Shown: piece after piece, positions 1-7,492 of the stretch
How positions within the stretch are numbered: the stretch's first letter is position 1
How the letters are laid out: each line of letters begins with the position of its first letter
NCBI RefSeq assembly: GCF_001423765.1
Contig: NZ_LMPG01000012.1
Coordinates: forward strand, 1-64,000
Length of the DNA: 64,000 bases
From: Sphingomonas sp. Leaf343
Lineage (GTDB): Bacteria; Pseudomonadota; Alphaproteobacteria; Sphingomonadales; Sphingomonadaceae
Reading direction: 5' to 3'
Position numbers and translations under genes: made by a program
Notes under the pieces: generated by a model
Told to the model about the DNA's origin: nothing
Seen by the model: the letters and a program-made list of their open reading frames with translations, nothing else
Databases searched by the model: none

Positions 1-42
1 GGCGACCACCTCAACAACCCGTCCGGGCCGCCGCTGCGGTGA
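1..42 (+). CDS. 3' end of an unidentified plus-strand gene
   Basis: The first 13 codons of the window read GDHLNNPSGPPLR and end in TGA at 40-42. The frame is open from the left edge, so this may be the tail of a gene that starts outside the window. Too little is visible to assign a family, and it could be a chance open frame. The following 113 bases up to the end of the carboxylase gene hold no other gene that I can see. Confidence 0.3.
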   Translation, partial: GDHLNNPSGPPLR

Positions 43-155
43 AACCCATCTAGGACAACACCCCATGCCCGTCAAACCCTTTCTGTCAGAAATGTGCAAA
101 AAAGATCCGACAGGCCCATTCCTCCGTCAGCGGCGCTCCTCCTGAGCGCTGGAGG

Positions 156-1991
156 CTAGTCGGCGGATCGTTCGATCCTGACGAGCAGCGTCCCCTCCGT
201 CACCTGTCCGCCGGACTGCGCCGACAAGCCTGCCACGGTTCCAGCGAACGGTGCCACGAGTGCGTGTTCCATCTTCATCGCTTCGAGCGTCACGAGCTTC
301 TGGCCCATGGCGACCTCCTGCCCCTCGGCAACATCGACGGCGATGATCCGGCCGGGCATCGGCGCGAGAATGGCGCCGTCTGCCGCCCCGCCGACAGCCG
401 CGCCGTCGACTCGCCAGCGTCCGAGTTCCCAGACCTGCCCCCCCTCGGCAATCAGTACGCGGTCCTCGCCGGTCGAATCGGCCGCACCTTCGGCGAAGTC
501 GATTTCCAGAGGCTGACCGTCCAGCAGGAACCAGCCATGGCGCTTCGGTCCGGCGTTGAGGCGGAAACCACCGCCCTCCCCGCTCAAGGACGCCGCCGCA
601 TCGGCGAGCGCCTCGTCACTGGGCAAGGGGGGCGGCATCAGCGCCTCGCCTTCGCGGGCGATCAGGCCGGTGTCGACGGTGCCGGCAACGAAGTCGGGAT
701 GATCCAGCGCCTCGACGAGAAAGCCGGCATTGGTGCGAACCGGCCATATCACCGCCTCGTCCAGCGCATCGGCCAGTGTTTCGCGCGCCTCCTCTCGGGT
801 CGCAGCATGGGCGATGAGCTTCGCGATCATCGGGTCGTAGAAGGGCGAAACCTCCGCCCCCTGCTCCACGCCCGTGTCGATCCGGACCGATTCGCCGAGA
901 TCGAAGACGTCCAGCCGACCGATCGAGGGGAGGAAGCCCTTGGCCGGGTCCTCCGCATAGAGCCGCGCCTCGATCGCATGGCCGTCGATCGCCAGCTCGT
1001 CCTGCGTCAGCGGCAAGGGTTCGCCACTCGCCACGCGGAGCTGCCACTCGACGAGATCCTGGCCGGTGATCGCTTCGGTGACGGGATGTTCGACCTGGAG
1101 CCGGGTGTTCATCTCCATGAACCAGACACGGTCGGCCGACAGGCCGGCGGATGCGTCCGCGATGAACTCGATCGTGCCCGCGCCGACATAATCGACCGCA
1201 CGCGCCGCCTTGACCGCCGCGTCACACACCGCCGCGCGCGTGGCCGGGTCCATGCCGGGCGCGGGGGCTTCCTCGATCACCTTTTGATGGCGGCGCTGCA
1301 GCGAGCAGTCGCGTTCGAAGAGGTGGACGATGTTGCCATGCGTATCGCCGAATATCTGCACCTCGATGTGGCGCGGCGACAGGATGTATTTTTCGATCAG
1401 CACGCGATCGTCGCCGAACGAGGACGCGGCCTCGCGACGGCAGGAGCCGAGCGCGTCGGCGAAGTCGGCAGCGTCGTCGACGCGGCGCATACCCTTGCCG
1501 CCGCCACCGGCGACCGCCTTGATCAGGACGGGGTAGCCGATCGTAACGGCCTCCGCCGCGAGGCGATCGGGCGACTGGTCGTCGCCGAGATAGCCGGGCG
1601 TCACGGGGACGCCGGCGGCGATCATCCGCGACTTGGCGGCATCCTTCAGTCCCATCGCGCGGATCGAATCGGGGCGCGGGCCGACCCAGACCAGCCCCGC
1701 CGCGATCACCGCTGCCGCGAAGTCGGCGTTTTCCGACAGAAAGCCGTAACCGGGGTGGATCGCCTCCGCCCCCGTGTCGCGCGCCGCAGCGAGGATGCGG
1801 TCGCCGACGAGATAGCTCTCGCGCGCCGGCGACGGACCGATGCGCACGGCTTCGTCGGCGAGGCGAACGTGGAGTGCGCTCGCGTCCGCGTCCGAATGGA
1901 CCGCGATCGTGCGGATGCCCAGTCCGCGCGCGGTGCGGATGATGCGACAGGCGATCTCGCCGCGATTGGCGATGAGGAGCGAAGCTATCAT
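156..1991 (-). CDS. liuD: methylcrotonyl-CoA carboxylase, biotin-carrying alpha subunit
   Basis: Biotin carboxylase/biotin carrier subunit of about 611 residues. The N-terminus (LLIANRGEIACRIIRTAR) is the biotin carboxylase signature, an ATP-grasp glycine loop (GGGGKGMRR) lies near residue 165, and the C-terminal biotinyl domain carries EAMKM with the lysine near residue 573. It should carboxylate 3-methylcrotonyl-CoA in leucine breakdown together with the LiuB subunit at 3129-4724 and after isovaleryl-CoA dehydrogenase at 4828-5991. I chose ATG 1991 because the family begins at MIASLLIANRGE and AAGG lies about 10 bases upstream; the frame runs further upstream without conserved sequence. A propionyl- or acetyl-CoA carboxylase alpha subunit would look similar; the neighbours decide for leucine. 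Confidence 0.9.
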   Translation of the reverse strand: MIASLLIANRGEIACRIIRTARGLGIRTIAVHSDADASALHVRLADEAVRIGPSPARESYLVGDRILAAARDTGAEAIHPGYGFLSENADFAAAVIAAGLVWVGPRPDSIRAMGLKDAAKSRMIAAGVPVTPGYLGDDQSPDRLAAEAVTIGYPVLIKAVAGGGGKGMRRVDDAADFADALGSCRREAASSFGDDRVLIEKYILSPRHIEVQIFGDTHGNIVHLFERDCSLQRRHQKVIEEAPAPGMDPATRAAVCDAAVKAARAVDYVGAGTIEFIADASAGLSADRVWFMEMNTRLQVEHPVTEAITGQDLVEWQLRVASGEPLPLTQDELAIDGHAIEARLYAEDPAKGFLPSIGRLDVFDLGESVRIDTGVEQGAEVSPFYDPMIAKLIAHAATREEARETLADALDEAVIWPVRTNAGFLVEALDHPDFVAGTVDTGLIAREGEALMPPPLPSDEALADAAASLSGEGGGFRLNAGPKRHGWFLLDGQPLEIDFAEGAADSTGEDRVLIAEGGQVWELGRWRVDGAAVGGAADGAILAPMPGRIIAVDVAEGQEVAMGQKLVTLEAMKMEHALVAPFAGTVAGLSAQSGGQVTEGTLLVRIERSAD

Positions 1992-2154
1992 GCTGAAAAG
2001 CCTTGTGAGGCGAAACCGAAGTGGAGGAAGTGGAGGCGCCGGACGGGGTTCCTCCACTTCGCACCGAACCGATCGATGCGGCACCGCCGGCGCGGGCTCG
2101 CGATGTGCGGCATGGCGGCGCGATCATAGCGATCGCGACCGGTGTAGGACAGCA

Positions 2155-2625
2155 TCAGCGCGCCTCGCAGCCGGTCGACCGCTGCGACCAGGTGACGTTC
2201 AACACCTTCCAGCGGCCCTGCTCGCGGATCAGGTCGAAATGGTTGACGCCGCAGTGATTGGCCTTGCCGTCGACGGTGAAGACATAGGGCCCCCAGACCA
2301 TCGCGATATCGCCGTCGACCTCGATCGCCGGGTCGGGCATGCGCTCCGCCAGCGTCTCCGTGCCGGGCTTGATGCCACTCGCGAACTCGGCCCAGCTCAG
2401 GTGACGGATCGTGCGGTCGCCGTCGGCGCGCTCGACGACGACGGTCGCGCCCCCCTCCGACCGGGTGTCGGCGACGATCGCCGCGCCATCCCGCGTGCCG
2501 ACCGCCGCGAGTATGCGGTTGACGGGAGCCATCACCGATGCGGCATCCGGGTCCGTGTAGGGGAGCGGGTTGGCCGGGGGGAGCTTGTCGGATTGCAGGA
2601 AGAGGAGGAGGAGCGGGAGGATCAT
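2155..2625 (-). CDS. small exported NTF2/SnoaL-like protein
   Basis: A 156-residue protein that starts with a short hydrophobic leader (MILPLLLLFLQS) and then resembles the NTF2/SnoaL-like or DUF4440 fold: a helical first half, then strands with the pattern AMVWGPYVF and a final RWKVLNVTWS strand typical of this superfamily. Proteins of this type bind small ligands or are orphan enzymes, and no catalytic residue can be assigned. It lies between the two carboxylase subunits in the same direction, so it may be co-transcribed with the leucine genes, but a DUF559 cassette separates it from liuB. Family assignment is by pattern only. Confidence 0.65.
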   Translation of the reverse strand: MILPLLLLFLQSDKLPPANPLPYTDPDAASVMAPVNRILAAVGTRDGAAIVADTRSEGGATVVVERADGDRTIRHLSWAEFASGIKPGTETLAERMPDPAIEVDGDIAMVWGPYVFTVDGKANHCGVNHFDLIREQGRWKVLNVTWSQRSTGCEAR

Positions 2626-2640
2626 GACGTACTCCTAAAT

Positions 2641-2692
2641 CCTCCCCGAGCTTGTCTCGGGGAGGGGGACCATGCGAAGCATGGTGGAGGGG
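2641..2692. repeat. left arm of DUF559 cassette 1
   Basis: Two consecutive hairpins: cctcccc/ggggagg around gagcttgtctc, then accatgc-gaa-gcatggt, followed by ggagggg. The ggagggg end lies about 10-15 bases ahead of the DUF559 start codon and can serve as its ribosome-binding site. Confidence 0.75.
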
Positions 2693-2700
2693 CGGGCGGG

Positions 2701-3111
2701 ATGCTGAGTAAACCGGGCAAGACCGTCAAACGAGCGCGAGCGTTGCGACGGACGATGACGTTGCCGGAGGTCGTTCTGTGGCAGGTGCTTCGCGACCATC
2801 CGGGCGGGCTGCGGTTTCGCCGCCAGCATCCGGCGGGCGCATACGTGCTCGACTTCTACTGTGCTGCGGCGCGGCTCGCGATTGAAGTCGACGGCGAGGT
2901 TCATGCGCGGGGTAACATGCCCGAGCGCGATGCCGTTCGCGATGCGATATTGGCGAAACACGACATCGCGACGCTGAGAGTGCCGGCGCGAGATGTGCTG
3001 GAGGATATGGACGCGGTCATGCGGCAGATCGTTTCGCACGCCGGCGCGCGCCTGCCCCTCCGTCACGCCGACGGCGTGCCACCTCCCCAAGCCGAGCTTG
3101 GGGAGGAATAG
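2701..3111 (+). CDS. DUF559 (Vsr-like) endonuclease-domain protein
   Basis: A 136-residue DUF559 protein, a family of the PD-(D/E)XK/very-short-patch-repair nuclease type. The core is visible: TLPEVVLWQVLR, then LRFRRQHPAGAYVLDFYC, then LAIEVDGEVHA, which supplies the acidic residues expected of the active site. ATG 2701 is used because ggagggg from the left arm lies just upstream. The last 18 codons (PLRHADGVPP...) are encoded by the right inverted arm, and the TAG stop falls 3 bases beyond it, so the repeat is part of the gene. It runs antisense to the liu genes. The cellular role of DUF559 proteins is not established. A second member lies at 25561-25950. Confidence 0.85.
   Translation: MLSKPGKTVKRARALRRTMTLPEVVLWQVLRDHPGGLRFRRQHPAGAYVLDFYCAAARLAIEVDGEVHARGNMPERDAVRDAILAKHDIATLRVPARDVLEDMDAVMRQIVSHAGARLPLRHADGVPPPQAELGEE
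3055..3106. repeat. right arm of DUF559 cassette 1
   Basis: Same architecture as the left arm but inverted: cccctcc, then cacgccgacggcgtg, then cctcccc-aagccgagctt-ggggagg. The sequence is coding (C-terminus of the DUF559 protein). The inner hairpin sequence differs from the left arm, so it is the architecture, not the whole sequence, that is conserved. Confidence 0.75.
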
Positions 3112-3128
3112 CGAGCCGAATTCCCCCG

Positions 3129-4724
3129 TCACATCCGGAACACGCCGAAGCGCGCGGCGTCCGGCACGGGCGCGTTGAGGCAGGCTTCGAGGGCCAGCCC
3201 GAGCACGTCGCGCGTCTGGATCGGGTCGATCACGCCGTCGTCCCACAACCGCGCGGTCGCGTGGTAGGGGTTGCCCTCATCCTCGTATTTGCGGCGGATC
3301 GGGGCCTTGAACGCCTCCGCTTCATCCGGCGTCCAATTTTCCGCATCGCGGTGGACGGTCGCCAGCACGGAGGCCGCCTGCTCGCCGCCCATCACGCTGA
3401 TCCGCGCATTCGGCCAGGTGAACAGGAAGCGCGGCGAATAGGCGCGGCCGCACATGCCGTAATTGCCCGCGCCGAAGCTGCCGCCGATCAGCACCGTGAT
3501 CTTCGGCACGCTGGCGGTGGCGACGGCGGTGACCAGTTTCGCGCCGTGCTTGGCGATCCCCTCCGCCTCATACTTGCCGCCGACCATGAAGCCGGAGATG
3601 TTCTGGAGGAACAACAGGGGGATACGCCGCTGGCAGGCGAGTTCGATGAAATGCGCGCCTTTCTGCGCGCTTTCGCTGAACAGCACGCCGTTATTGGCGA
3701 GGATCGCGACCGGCATGCCATGGATATGCGCGAAGCCGCAAACGAGCGATGCGCCGTAGAGCGCCTTGAACTCGTGGAACTCCGATCCGTCGACCAGCCG
3801 GGCGATGACGTCGTGCACGTCATACGGCGCGCGGACATCCTGCGGCACGATCCCGTACAAATCCTCGGCCGGGAAGCGCGGTTCGACGGGGGCGCGCAGG
3901 TTCACGTCGGGTTCGCGCTGCGGCGGCAGCGTGGCGACGATGTCGCGGACGATCGTCAGCGCATGCTCGTCATTCTCGGCGACGTGATCGACGACGCCGG
4001 ATCGACGGCCGTGCGTGTCCGCGCCGCCCAGCTCCTCGGCGGAGATGATCTCCCCCGTCGCCGCCTTCACCAACGGCGGGCCGGCGAGGAAGATCGTACC
4101 CTGATTGCGGACGATCACGGTTTCGTCGGACATGGCAGGGACATAGGCGCCGCCGGCGGTGCAGCTGCCCATCACGCACGCGATCTGGGGAATGCCGAGC
4201 GCGGACATGTTCGCCTGATTGAAGAAGATGCGCCCGAAATGATCGCGGTCCGGAAAGACCTCCGCCTGATGCGGCAGGTTCGCACCGCCGCTGTCGACCA
4301 GATAGATGCACGGCAGCCGGTTCTCCTGCGCGATCTCCTGCGCGCGGAGGTGCTTCTTGACGGTCAGCGGATAATAGGTGCCGCCCTTCACGGTGGCGTC
4401 GTTGCAGACGATCATCACCTGCCGGCCCGAGACGCGCCCGATGCCGCAGATCAGGCCCGCGCCGGGCACTTCGCCGTCGTATAAGCCGTTCGCGGCAAGC
4501 TGGCCGATCTCCAGAAACGCGCTGCCTGGATCGAGCAGGCGCTCGACCCGGTCGCGGGGGAGCAGCTTGTTGCGCGCGGTATGGCGGTCGCGGGACTTCT
4601 CGGGGCCACCCAGCGCGAAGGTCGCGACGCGGGCACGGAGGTTCTCGGCCAGCGCGCGGTTGTGGACAGCGTTGGCGCGAAATGTTTCGCTGTCGGGCGA
4701 GAGGGTGGTGGCGAGGACCGCCAT
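3129..4724 (-). CDS. liuB: methylcrotonyl-CoA carboxylase, carboxyltransferase beta subunit
   Basis: Carboxyltransferase subunit of 531 residues, the usual length for MccB/LiuB. It shows crotonase-fold carboxyltransferase features: [30 protein letters not shown], and the second-half [16 protein letters not shown] loop that forms an acyl-CoA oxyanion hole. It transfers the carboxyl group from biotin on LiuD to 3-methylcrotonyl-CoA. ATG 4724 is chosen because the conserved part starts soon after and GGGGAGGAG lies 4-12 bases upstream. That ribosome-binding sequence is the outer edge of the repeat element at 4730-4812. The open frame continues to 4853 only by reading through that element. Confidence 0.92.
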   Translation of the reverse strand: MAVLATTLSPDSETFRANAVHNRALAENLRARVATFALGGPEKSRDRHTARNKLLPRDRVERLLDPGSAFLEIGQLAANGLYDGEVPGAGLICGIGRVSGRQVMIVCNDATVKGGTYYPLTVKKHLRAQEIAQENRLPCIYLVDSGGANLPHQAEVFPDRDHFGRIFFNQANMSALGIPQIACVMGSCTAGGAYVPAMSDETVIVRNQGTIFLAGPPLVKAATGEIISAEELGGADTHGRRSGVVDHVAENDEHALTIVRDIVATLPPQREPDVNLRAPVEPRFPAEDLYGIVPQDVRAPYDVHDVIARLVDGSEFHEFKALYGASLVCGFAHIHGMPVAILANNGVLFSESAQKGAHFIELACQRRIPLLFLQNISGFMVGGKYEAEGIAKHGAKLVTAVATASVPKITVLIGGSFGAGNYGMCGRAYSPRFLFTWPNARISVMGGEQAASVLATVHRDAENWTPDEAEAFKAPIRRKYEDEGNPYHATARLWDDGVIDPIQTRDVLGLALEACLNAPVPDAARFGVFRM

Positions 4725-4729
4725 CAACT

Positions 4730-4812
4730 CCTCCCCGGTACGGGGAGGGCGCAGCCACAGGCTGACGGCCCCTCCACCAGCTTCGCTGGTCCCCCTCCCC
4801 GTGCCGGGGGGG
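4730..4812. mobile_element. gene-less (MITE-like) relative of the DUF559 cassette
   Basis: An 83-base element between liuA and liuB. The left palindrome cctccccg-gta-cggggagg is followed by cagccacaggctg. The right arm cccctcc, ccagcttcgctgg, cctcccc-gtgcc-ggggggg is the same composite arm seen in DUF559 cassette 1, in inverted orientation. No coding sequence lies between the arms. The left arm closely matches that of the element at 45285-45390. Its left edge provides the Shine-Dalgarno sequence of liuB. Confidence 0.65.
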
Positions 4813-4827
4813 ATCGATGCGGCGGCC

Positions 4828-5991
4828 TCACTGCGCCACCTTCTCGGCGGCACCGATCAGTTCGCGGCCGATCAGCATCCGGCGGATCTCGTTCGTACCC
4901 GCGCCGATATCGAGCAGCTTCGCGTCGCGCAGGAAGCGTTCCACCGGCCAGTCCTTGGTGTAACCGGCACCGCCGAGCGCCTGCACCGCCTCGCCGGCGA
5001 CCTTGAACGCGTTCTCGCTGGCGAGCAGGATCGCACCCGCCGCGTCGAAGCGCGTCGTCTTGCCCGCATCGCACGACCGCGCGACCGCATAGACATAGGC
5101 GCGGGCGGAGTTCAGCGCGACGTACATGTCGGCGACCTTGGCCTGCATCAGCTGGAACGTGCCGATCGGCTGGCCGAACTGGCGACGCTCGCGAATATAG
5201 GGCAGCACCACGTCGAGGCACGCCTGCATGATGCCGAGCTGGATGCCCGCCAGCACCGCGCGCTCGTAATCGAGGCCGCTCATCAGCACGCCGACGCCGC
5301 CATTTTCCGGCCCCATCACGTTTTCGGCCGGAACCATGCAGTCGTCGAACACCAGCTCGGCGGTGGGCGACCCACGCATGCCCATCTTGTCGATCTTCTG
5401 GCCGATCGAGAAACCGGCCATATCCTTTTCGATCAGGAAGGCGGTGATGCCGCGGCTCCCCTCCCCCGTCTTCGCGTAGACGACCAGCGTGTCCGCATAA
5501 GCGGCGTTGGTGATCCAGAACTTCGTGCCGTTCAGGCGGAAGCCGTCGCCGGTCTTCTCCGCGCGCAGCTTCATCGACACGACGTCGGACCCCGCCCCGG
5601 CCTCCGACATCGCCAGACTGCCGACATGCTCGCCGGAGATCAGTTTGGGGAGGTACTTCGCCTTCTGCTCGGCATTGGCCCAGCGCGCGATCTGGTTGAT
5701 GCAGAGATTCGAGTGCGCGCCGTAGCTGAGCCCGACCGAGGCGGAGGCGCGGCTGACTTCCTCGCACGCGACGACATGATCGAGATAGCCGAGGCCAAGT
5801 CCGCCATCCTCTTCGGCGACGGTGATGCCGTGCAGGCCGAGTTCGCCCATCGCCGGCCACAGCTCGATCGGGAAGCGATCCTCCGCGTCGATCGCGGCGG
5901 CCAGCGGCGCGATGCGCTCGCTCGCGAAACGGCGCGTGGTGTCGCGGATCATGTCCGCGGTTTCACCCAGCGCGAAGTCGAAATCCTGCAT
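4828..5991 (-). CDS. liuA: isovaleryl-CoA dehydrogenase
   Basis: Acyl-CoA dehydrogenase of 387 residues, the typical length. It shows the FAD-binding [10 protein letters not shown] motif (127-136), [10 protein letters not shown], and [10 protein letters not shown] with the glutamate at position 243, the placement of the catalytic base in isovaleryl-CoA dehydrogenase, unlike most other family members, which carry it near the C-terminus. It ends with [19 protein letters not shown]. It oxidises isovaleryl-CoA to 3-methylcrotonyl-CoA and is the first gene of the liu run here. ATG 5991 has GGAGAGGG immediately upstream; the extra 17 upstream codons are not conserved. Confidence 0.93.
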   Translation of the reverse strand: MQDFDFALGETADMIRDTTRRFASERIAPLAAAIDAEDRFPIELWPAMGELGLHGITVAEEDGGLGLGYLDHVVACEEVSRASASVGLSYGAHSNLCINQIARWANAEQKAKYLPKLISGEHVGSLAMSEAGAGSDVVSMKLRAEKTGDGFRLNGTKFWITNAAYADTLVVYAKTGEGSRGITAFLIEKDMAGFSIGQKIDKMGMRGSPTAELVFDDCMVPAENVMGPENGGVGVLMSGLDYERAVLAGIQLGIMQACLDVVLPYIRERRQFGQPIGTFQLMQAKVADMYVALNSARAYVYAVARSCDAGKTTRFDAAGAILLASENAFKVAGEAVQALGGAGYTKDWPVERFLRDAKLLDIGAGTNEIRRMLIGRELIGAAEKVAQ

Positions 5992-6048
5992 GCCCTCTCC
6001 GTATTTTCGTCCAGCCCTAGACCGACACGAAGATGAGGCCAAGTCGTA

Positions 6049-6438
6049 TCAGAAGAAACGATCGATCACGGCGCGGGTCAAGCGCGCGGGGCGGTGAGTC
6101 GTGGCGTCGATGCAGCACCAGCTCGACTTCACCTCCGCCAGCACTTCCTCGCCGCGGCGGATAACGGTGTCGTAAAAGGCACGCGCGCCCTGCACCTTTT
6201 CGAGGATGACGGTGGCGATGACTTCGTCGTCGAGGAAGGCGGGCTTGCGGTAGGTGATCTCGTGACGGAGAGCGACCCACAGATGCGCCGCAACCGCCTC
6301 TGCCGGCGCCAGTTTCTGCCAGTGGCTGATGACGGCTTCCTGGACCCATTTCAAATAGCTGGCGTTATTGACGTGACCCATGAAATCGATGTCCGAAGGA
6401 TCAACGTCGATGGCATAGGCATGGGGCAAGGTCGTCAT
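6049..6438 (-). CDS. acyl-CoA thioesterase, 4HBT/FadM-YbgC type
   Basis: Hot-dog fold thioesterase of 129 residues. The signature DFMGHVNNASYLKWVQEA near the N-terminus contains the catalytic aspartate and the HVNN loop of the 4HBT family; the RAFYDTVIRRG strand follows. It hydrolyses acyl- or hydroxybenzoyl-type CoA esters; the substrate cannot be read from the sequence. It lies just upstream of liuA in the same direction (57 bases apart), so it may feed or protect the CoA pool of the leucine pathway. The start MTTLPHAY at 6438 is favoured because the conserved fold starts there. It is divergent from coxB. Confidence 0.85.
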   Translation of the reverse strand: MTTLPHAYAIDVDPSDIDFMGHVNNASYLKWVQEAVISHWQKLAPAEAVAAHLWVALRHEITYRKPAFLDDEVIATVILEKVQGARAFYDTVIRRGEEVLAEVKSSWCCIDATTHRPARLTRAVIDRFF

Positions 6439-6499
6439 GGCCGGATCATAACACGGACGTCGCGTCCGCGCTAACAGCAATGTCAGCAAATGGCAGGCT

Positions 6500-7492
6500 G
6501 TGCGAGTATACAGCCGAGCAGGGAGCCGAACGATCATACGGGGGAAATTCCATCTTTTCGGGCTGTTGGCGACGCTGTCGCTTGCCGGATGCAACCGGCA
6601 CCAGTCCGCGCTCGCCCCCTTCGGCGTCGAGGCGAGTTCCACCCGCGACCTGACGATCGTGCTGCTGGTCGGCGCGGTCGTGATCGCGGTCGGCATGTCG
6701 CTGCTGATCCGGCACGCGATCCGGACGCCGGGCGAGCGGCTGACCCATCATCAGGGCATGAAGCTGGTGCTGTGGGCGGGCGGCGTCGTGCCGACGATCC
6801 TGCTGTTCACGCTGCTGGTCACGTCGCTGCCGGCGATGCGGCCCCTGCCCACCACGCGCGCCGAACTGACGATCGATGTCGAGGGGGAACAATTCTGGTG
6901 GCGGGTCGCCTATCGCCCGCTCAACGCCGCGCCAGTCGTCTCCGCCAACGAGGTGCGGGTTCCGGTCGGGCGAACGGTGGCGCTGAAGCTGATGGGCGGC
7001 GACGTGATCCACAGCTTCTGGATTCCCGGTCTGGCCGGCAAGATGGACATGATCCCCGGCCGCACCAACACGCTGGTCGTCCGCGCGACGAAGCCGGGGC
7101 GGTTTCGCGGCGTCTGCACCGAGTTTTGCGGATTGAGCCATGCGCTGATGGCGTTCGACGTGGTGGCGCTGGAGCCGGCGGCGTTCGACCGCTGGCTGAC
7201 GGCGGAAGCCAAGCCGGCGGCGGGCGGTAACGCGCTGTTCGCGCAATATGGCTGCGGCGGCTGTCATGCGATCCGCGGCACCGGAGAGGCGGGCGCGATC
7301 GGCCCCGACCTGACGCATTTCGGGGCACGCCAGACGCTGGCCGCCGGCGTGCTGCCGATAACGACGGCGAACGTCGCCGGCTTCATCCGCCACCCGGAAA
7401 AGACCAAGCCGGGCGTCCGCATGCCCGCCTTCGACCACATGCCACCGGCCGACGCCGTCGCGCTCGCCCGCTATCTCCAAGGGCTGAAATGA
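6500..7492 (+). CDS. coxB: cytochrome c oxidase subunit II with fused cytochrome c (caa3 type)
   Basis: A 330-residue membrane lipoprotein. A lipobox LSLAGC places the lipidated cysteine at residue 31. Two membrane helices lie at about 50-70 and 88-110. The periplasmic cupredoxin domain has the complete CuA set (H171, C206, E208, C210, H214, M217 within CTEFCGLSHALM). A C-terminal class I cytochrome c domain with CGGCH at 252-256 is fused, which defines the caa3 type. It accepts electrons from cytochrome c and passes them to subunit I. The start is a GTG at 6500 with no strong ribosome-binding site, so the exact start is uncertain. The stop overlaps the next start as ATGA. Confidence 0.92.
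   Translation: MRVYSRAGSRTIIRGKFHLFGLLATLSLAGCNRHQSALAPFGVEASSTRDLTIVLLVGAVVIAVGMSLLIRHAIRTPGERLTHHQGMKLVLWAGGVVPTILLFTLLVTSLPAMRPLPTTRAELTIDVEGEQFWWRVAYRPLNAAPVVSANEVRVPVGRTVALKLMGGDVIHSFWIPGLAGKMDMIPGRTNTLVVRATKPGRFRGVCTEFCGLSHALMAFDVVALEPAAFDRWLTAEAKPAAGGNALFAQYGCGGCHAIRGTGEAGAIGPDLTHFGARQTLAAGVLPITTANVAGFIRHPEKTKPGVRMPAFDHMPPADAVALARYLQGLK

Larger units (their letters stand above)
2641..3106. mobile_element. DUF559 cassette 1 with inverted composite palindromic ends
   Basis: A 466-base unit. The left arm (2641-2692) and right arm (3055-3106) are each 52 bases and are inverted relative to each other. From the outside inwards each arm has a palindrome cctcccc...ggggagg, a second hairpin, and ggagggg/cccctcc. 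The DUF559 gene fills the space between them. The outer borders are flanked by AAT on both sides (2638-2640 and 3107-3109), possibly a 3-base target duplication. The unit interrupts the leucine operon in the antisense direction. I infer mobility from this architecture; no transposase is present. Confidence 0.6.

Noticed and set aside
264..2129. Open frame of 621 codons opposite liuD
   Set aside because: Shadow of the carboxylase gene; no recognisable domain.
2638..3109. Classical insertion sequence around the DUF559 gene
   Set aside because: No transposase is encoded; the DUF559 protein is a nuclease-type protein, and only cassette 1 has a possible 3-base duplication. I kept it as a putative cassette instead.
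6500..6600. Alternative start of coxB at the ata/ctg codons near the lipobox
   Set aside because: They are not usual start codons; GTG 6500 keeps a normal lipoprotein leader although its ribosome-binding site is weak.
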